NCBI RefSeq assembly: GCF_016859285.1
Contig: NC_053408.1
Location: 8,648,213-8,712,212, forward strand
Origin: Xiphias gladius
Taxonomy: Eukaryota; Chordata; Actinopteri; Istiophoriformes; Xiphiidae
Direction of reading: 5' to 3'
Length of the DNA: 64,000 nt
The notes under the pieces are model-generated. The model saw only the letters and a list, made by a program, of their open reading frames with translations, ran no database searches and was not told the DNA's origin. Below, piece after piece: positions 61,941 to 64,000 of this stretch. Position numbers and translations under genes: made by a program. Each line of letters opens with the position of its first letter. Position 1 is the first letter of the stretch.

Positions 61941-61990
61941 CAATCAATCAATCGATCAATCGATCGATCAATCGATCAATCAATCAATCA
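61941..61990. repeat. TCAA/TCGA tetranucleotide tandem array
   Basis: About 12 four-base units, each CAAT or CGAT, in the order CAAT x3, CGAT, CAAT, CGAT x2, CAAT, CGAT, CAAT x3. Confidence 0.95.
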
Positions 61991-62484
61991 CCACAGCCTG
62001 AGGACCGTAACAGGATCGGAAGTTTGCGAGACGGATCTGCTACTGTATGACATCCACGTGCTCTCATATCAGAGCCGTGGTCTGTTACTGTGGAGACTGC
62101 TCGACCACGCATTGCGAGGCTGGAGGCCTCACGCGGGACGGCGTCGCAGCAGAACGAGCGAGACGAACGGTTAGAAACACACCAACCAGCCAGAAGGCAA
62201 CGTGGAAAAACAAAAGACACCCGAGACCGTCAGAGAACTCCTCACGTTAAAATCTGTCTCCAGGAAGAAAAAAAAGAAGTTTTAAATTTGTCCGCGTGTT
62301 TTATCCTTCGTCTACCCGCAGGCAGTTGCTGCGGGGCGCAGTTAGTTGCGTCCGTAATTAACCGACCAATCACCTTTGGGAGAGTGGCTATCGGAAGCGA
62401 GAATGAAAGGGAGAACTCTGCAGCCTATCAGCTTCCAGGAAGCAACGGCCTAATCGTGTGAATGAAAATAACCCAAGTCCTTCG

Positions 62485-62491
62485 CTAATCC
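62485..62491 (+). promoter_or_regulatory. CRX/OTX-type site CTAATCC upstream of lrit1
   Basis: CTAATCC lies about 190 bases upstream of the lrit1 ATG. A GGATT (reverse AATCC) follows at about 62513. CRX/OTX2 sites are usual in photoreceptor promoters, and lrit1 is a photoreceptor gene. Short motifs, so tentative. Confidence 0.35.
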
Positions 62492-62678
62492 CTGCCTATC
62501 CCTTTTATCTCGGGATTCAGACCGGTCGGAGCAGTGTGGAGCTGTGAGCCTGCAAATCACACACGATGCATCCGATCTTCCTTGAGACCGAATAGCAGCG
62601 CCTGTTTTTTATTCTTTTTTTTATCCCCTCAAACTCGTAGTTTAGTTGCACAGCCTTTAGTAACTCGCCGCAGGAACA

Positions 62679-64000
62679 ATGAGTCGATATTTCACTGCTG
62701 CTTTTTGTTTGGCTTTAGTTTTCCTTCCCCTGTTGTGTAGTTCATGTCCTGCACAATGCAGCTGCTTCTTCCACAAATTAAGCGACGGATCAAAAGCAAG
62801 GTAAAGTATAGCAATAACTAATTCTTATCATTTGAATTTTATTCCCAGAACACGCTTTTATTATTACTTGTGTGCAAAATTGATTTCTACCGTAGCTTTC
62901 TTCTTTTCGGCCCCTCTGTGTGGTGGAGGATTAACTTGGAGTTGCTCTTTAATCTCCTTTGCTTGTTAATGAACAATAGGCTACTAGGGTTTTCTCAAAT
63001 AAAGGCTGAACTATATTATTTTTATGTGAAATGGAGGGAGAAAATAGATTATGTTACTAAATTCAAACCCCTACAATTTACCATTAGAAAGTAGCTCTAA
63101 TATTCTACTTATTATAAATATTAATATTTGCCTTGTTTTTGTTTTTTTTCTTGCAGGAGTGTGCTTTGCAATGATCCAGAAATCACTGCGATCCCTCCAA
63201 ATTTCCCCAGTGACACCTCAAAGCTCCGCATTGAGAAAACGGCAATCACGAGGATCTCCAGCGACAACTTCCACTACCTCAACAACCTGGAGTTCCTCTG
63301 GATGTCTTTCAATTCACTGAATTCACTGAATGTTGAGAGTTTCCGGGGTCTTTACAACCTGGACGAGCTCAGGCTGGATGGAAACACTCTTACCTCCTTC
63401 CCCTGGGAGTCTCTGACTGATATGCCAAACCTGAGGCTTCTCGACCTACACAACAACAAGATCTCCGGCATCCCCGCCGAAGCCACCGTGTACATTAAGA
63501 ATATCACCTATCTGGACTTATCCAGCAACAGTCTTACCACCATTCCTGCTGACGTTCTCACAATGTGGCTGAGTGTGAAGCCACCCCAGGACACCGATTC
63601 CTCCAAACTAATTCTTGGTGAGGATCAAGTTGCGACATATTAAGATACTGGAGAGTATTCTTTTTAAGCTGCCTTGCGTGACCATTACGTCTTTGACAAC
63701 AGAAGCATTTTAAGATGAGTTAGGGATTAGTCTAATTATAGTTATAGTGTGCAGTGTGTCAAGTTGTCAGACTAATTCTATTTATTGCAAGGTCTTAGCC
63801 CTAAAATCACTCGTTAGTGTTGTGTAAAGGAAAATATTAAGGATAAATGTAGTAACAGTAGTTAGTATGAGGATGCTGAGTTGAAAAAAAAAAAAAATCA
63901 TTTTTGTCTTCTCACTGACAGCCCTTTGTCACACTCTGCTTCCTCTACAGGCCTCCATGACAACCCGTGGCTGTGCGACTGCCGGCTGTACGATCTGGTC
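62679..64000 (+). CDS. lrit1: lrit1, leucine-rich repeat, Ig and transmembrane protein, 5' part
   Basis: LRIT1 is a photoreceptor membrane protein at the synapse onto bipolar cells, where it tunes transmission. Exons: 62679-62800, 63157-63617 and 63951-64000 (cut by the window end). Together they give 211 residues in frame. Residues 1 to about 20 are a signal peptide (YFTAAFCLALVFLPLLCSS). The cysteine-rich LRR cap CPAQCSCFFHK follows. About five leucine-rich repeats come next (for example LEFLWMSFNSLNSL, LRLLDLHNNKISGIP), with an N-glycosylation sequon in KNITYL. The C-terminal cap begins NPWLCDCRLYDLV. The words DGSKARSVLCNDP and CDCRLYDLV favour LRIT1 over LRIT2 or LRIT3, as does the neighbouring rgr. 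The Ig, FN3 and transmembrane parts lie beyond the window. Confidence 0.92.

Larger units (their letters stand above)
58300..62450. other. 4.2-kb intergenic region between divergent rgr and lrit1
   Basis: Contains a (GAAA)n tract at 59060-59100, a TCAA/TCGA tandem array at 61941-61990 and a CTCF-type motif at 61854-61872. No coding exon was recognised. Confidence 0.75.

Overview
This window is vertebrate nuclear DNA, most probably from a percomorph teleost fish. The genes are split into exons with GT-AG introns. The encoded proteins (PARG, VAChT, ChAT, RGR opsin, LRIT1) are vertebrate orthologues. The introns carry dispersed repeats of a kind I associate with spiny-rayed fish. No prokaryotic, viral or CRISPR feature is visible.

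Layout. (1) 32-13007, plus strand: the last ten exons of parg (poly(ADP-ribose) glycohydrolase), containing its whole catalytic core. (2) About 13.1-30.0 kb: a roughly 17 kb gene-free stretch between two convergent genes, holding repeat copies and low-complexity tracts. (3) 30397-41532, minus strand: a complete chat gene (choline acetyltransferase), 14 coding exons that join in frame to 633 codons plus stop. One intron begins with GC instead of GT. (4) 43278-44846, minus strand: the single-exon slc18a3 (vesicular acetylcholine transporter), just upstream of chat on the same strand. This is the conserved cholinergic gene locus. (5) About 45-53 kb: a CpG-rich upstream region with a possible noncoding first exon of the cholinergic locus, a perfect CTCF-type motif and a dead Tc1/mariner element. 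(6) 53347-58107, minus strand: a complete seven-exon rgr opsin gene of 293 codons. (7) 62679-64000, plus strand: the first exons of lrit1, divergent from rgr and cut by the window edge.

How the genes work together: chat makes acetylcholine and slc18a3 loads it into synaptic vesicles, so the two are co-regulated. Two 21-bp matches to the RE1/NRSE (REST) silencer motif lie in opposite orientation in chat intron 1, and a third weaker one lies in the slc18a3 leader. rgr (retinal pigment epithelium/Muller glia photoisomerase) and lrit1 (photoreceptor synaptic LRR protein) form a head-to-head retinal pair. Two CTCF-type motifs in convergent orientation lie on either side of rgr.

I did not find an undescribed gene system. 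The most interesting signals are regulatory: the RE1 pair, the CTCF pair and the GC-AG intron. A possible alternative last exon of parg and several terminal-inverted-repeat elements inside introns are also worth a look.
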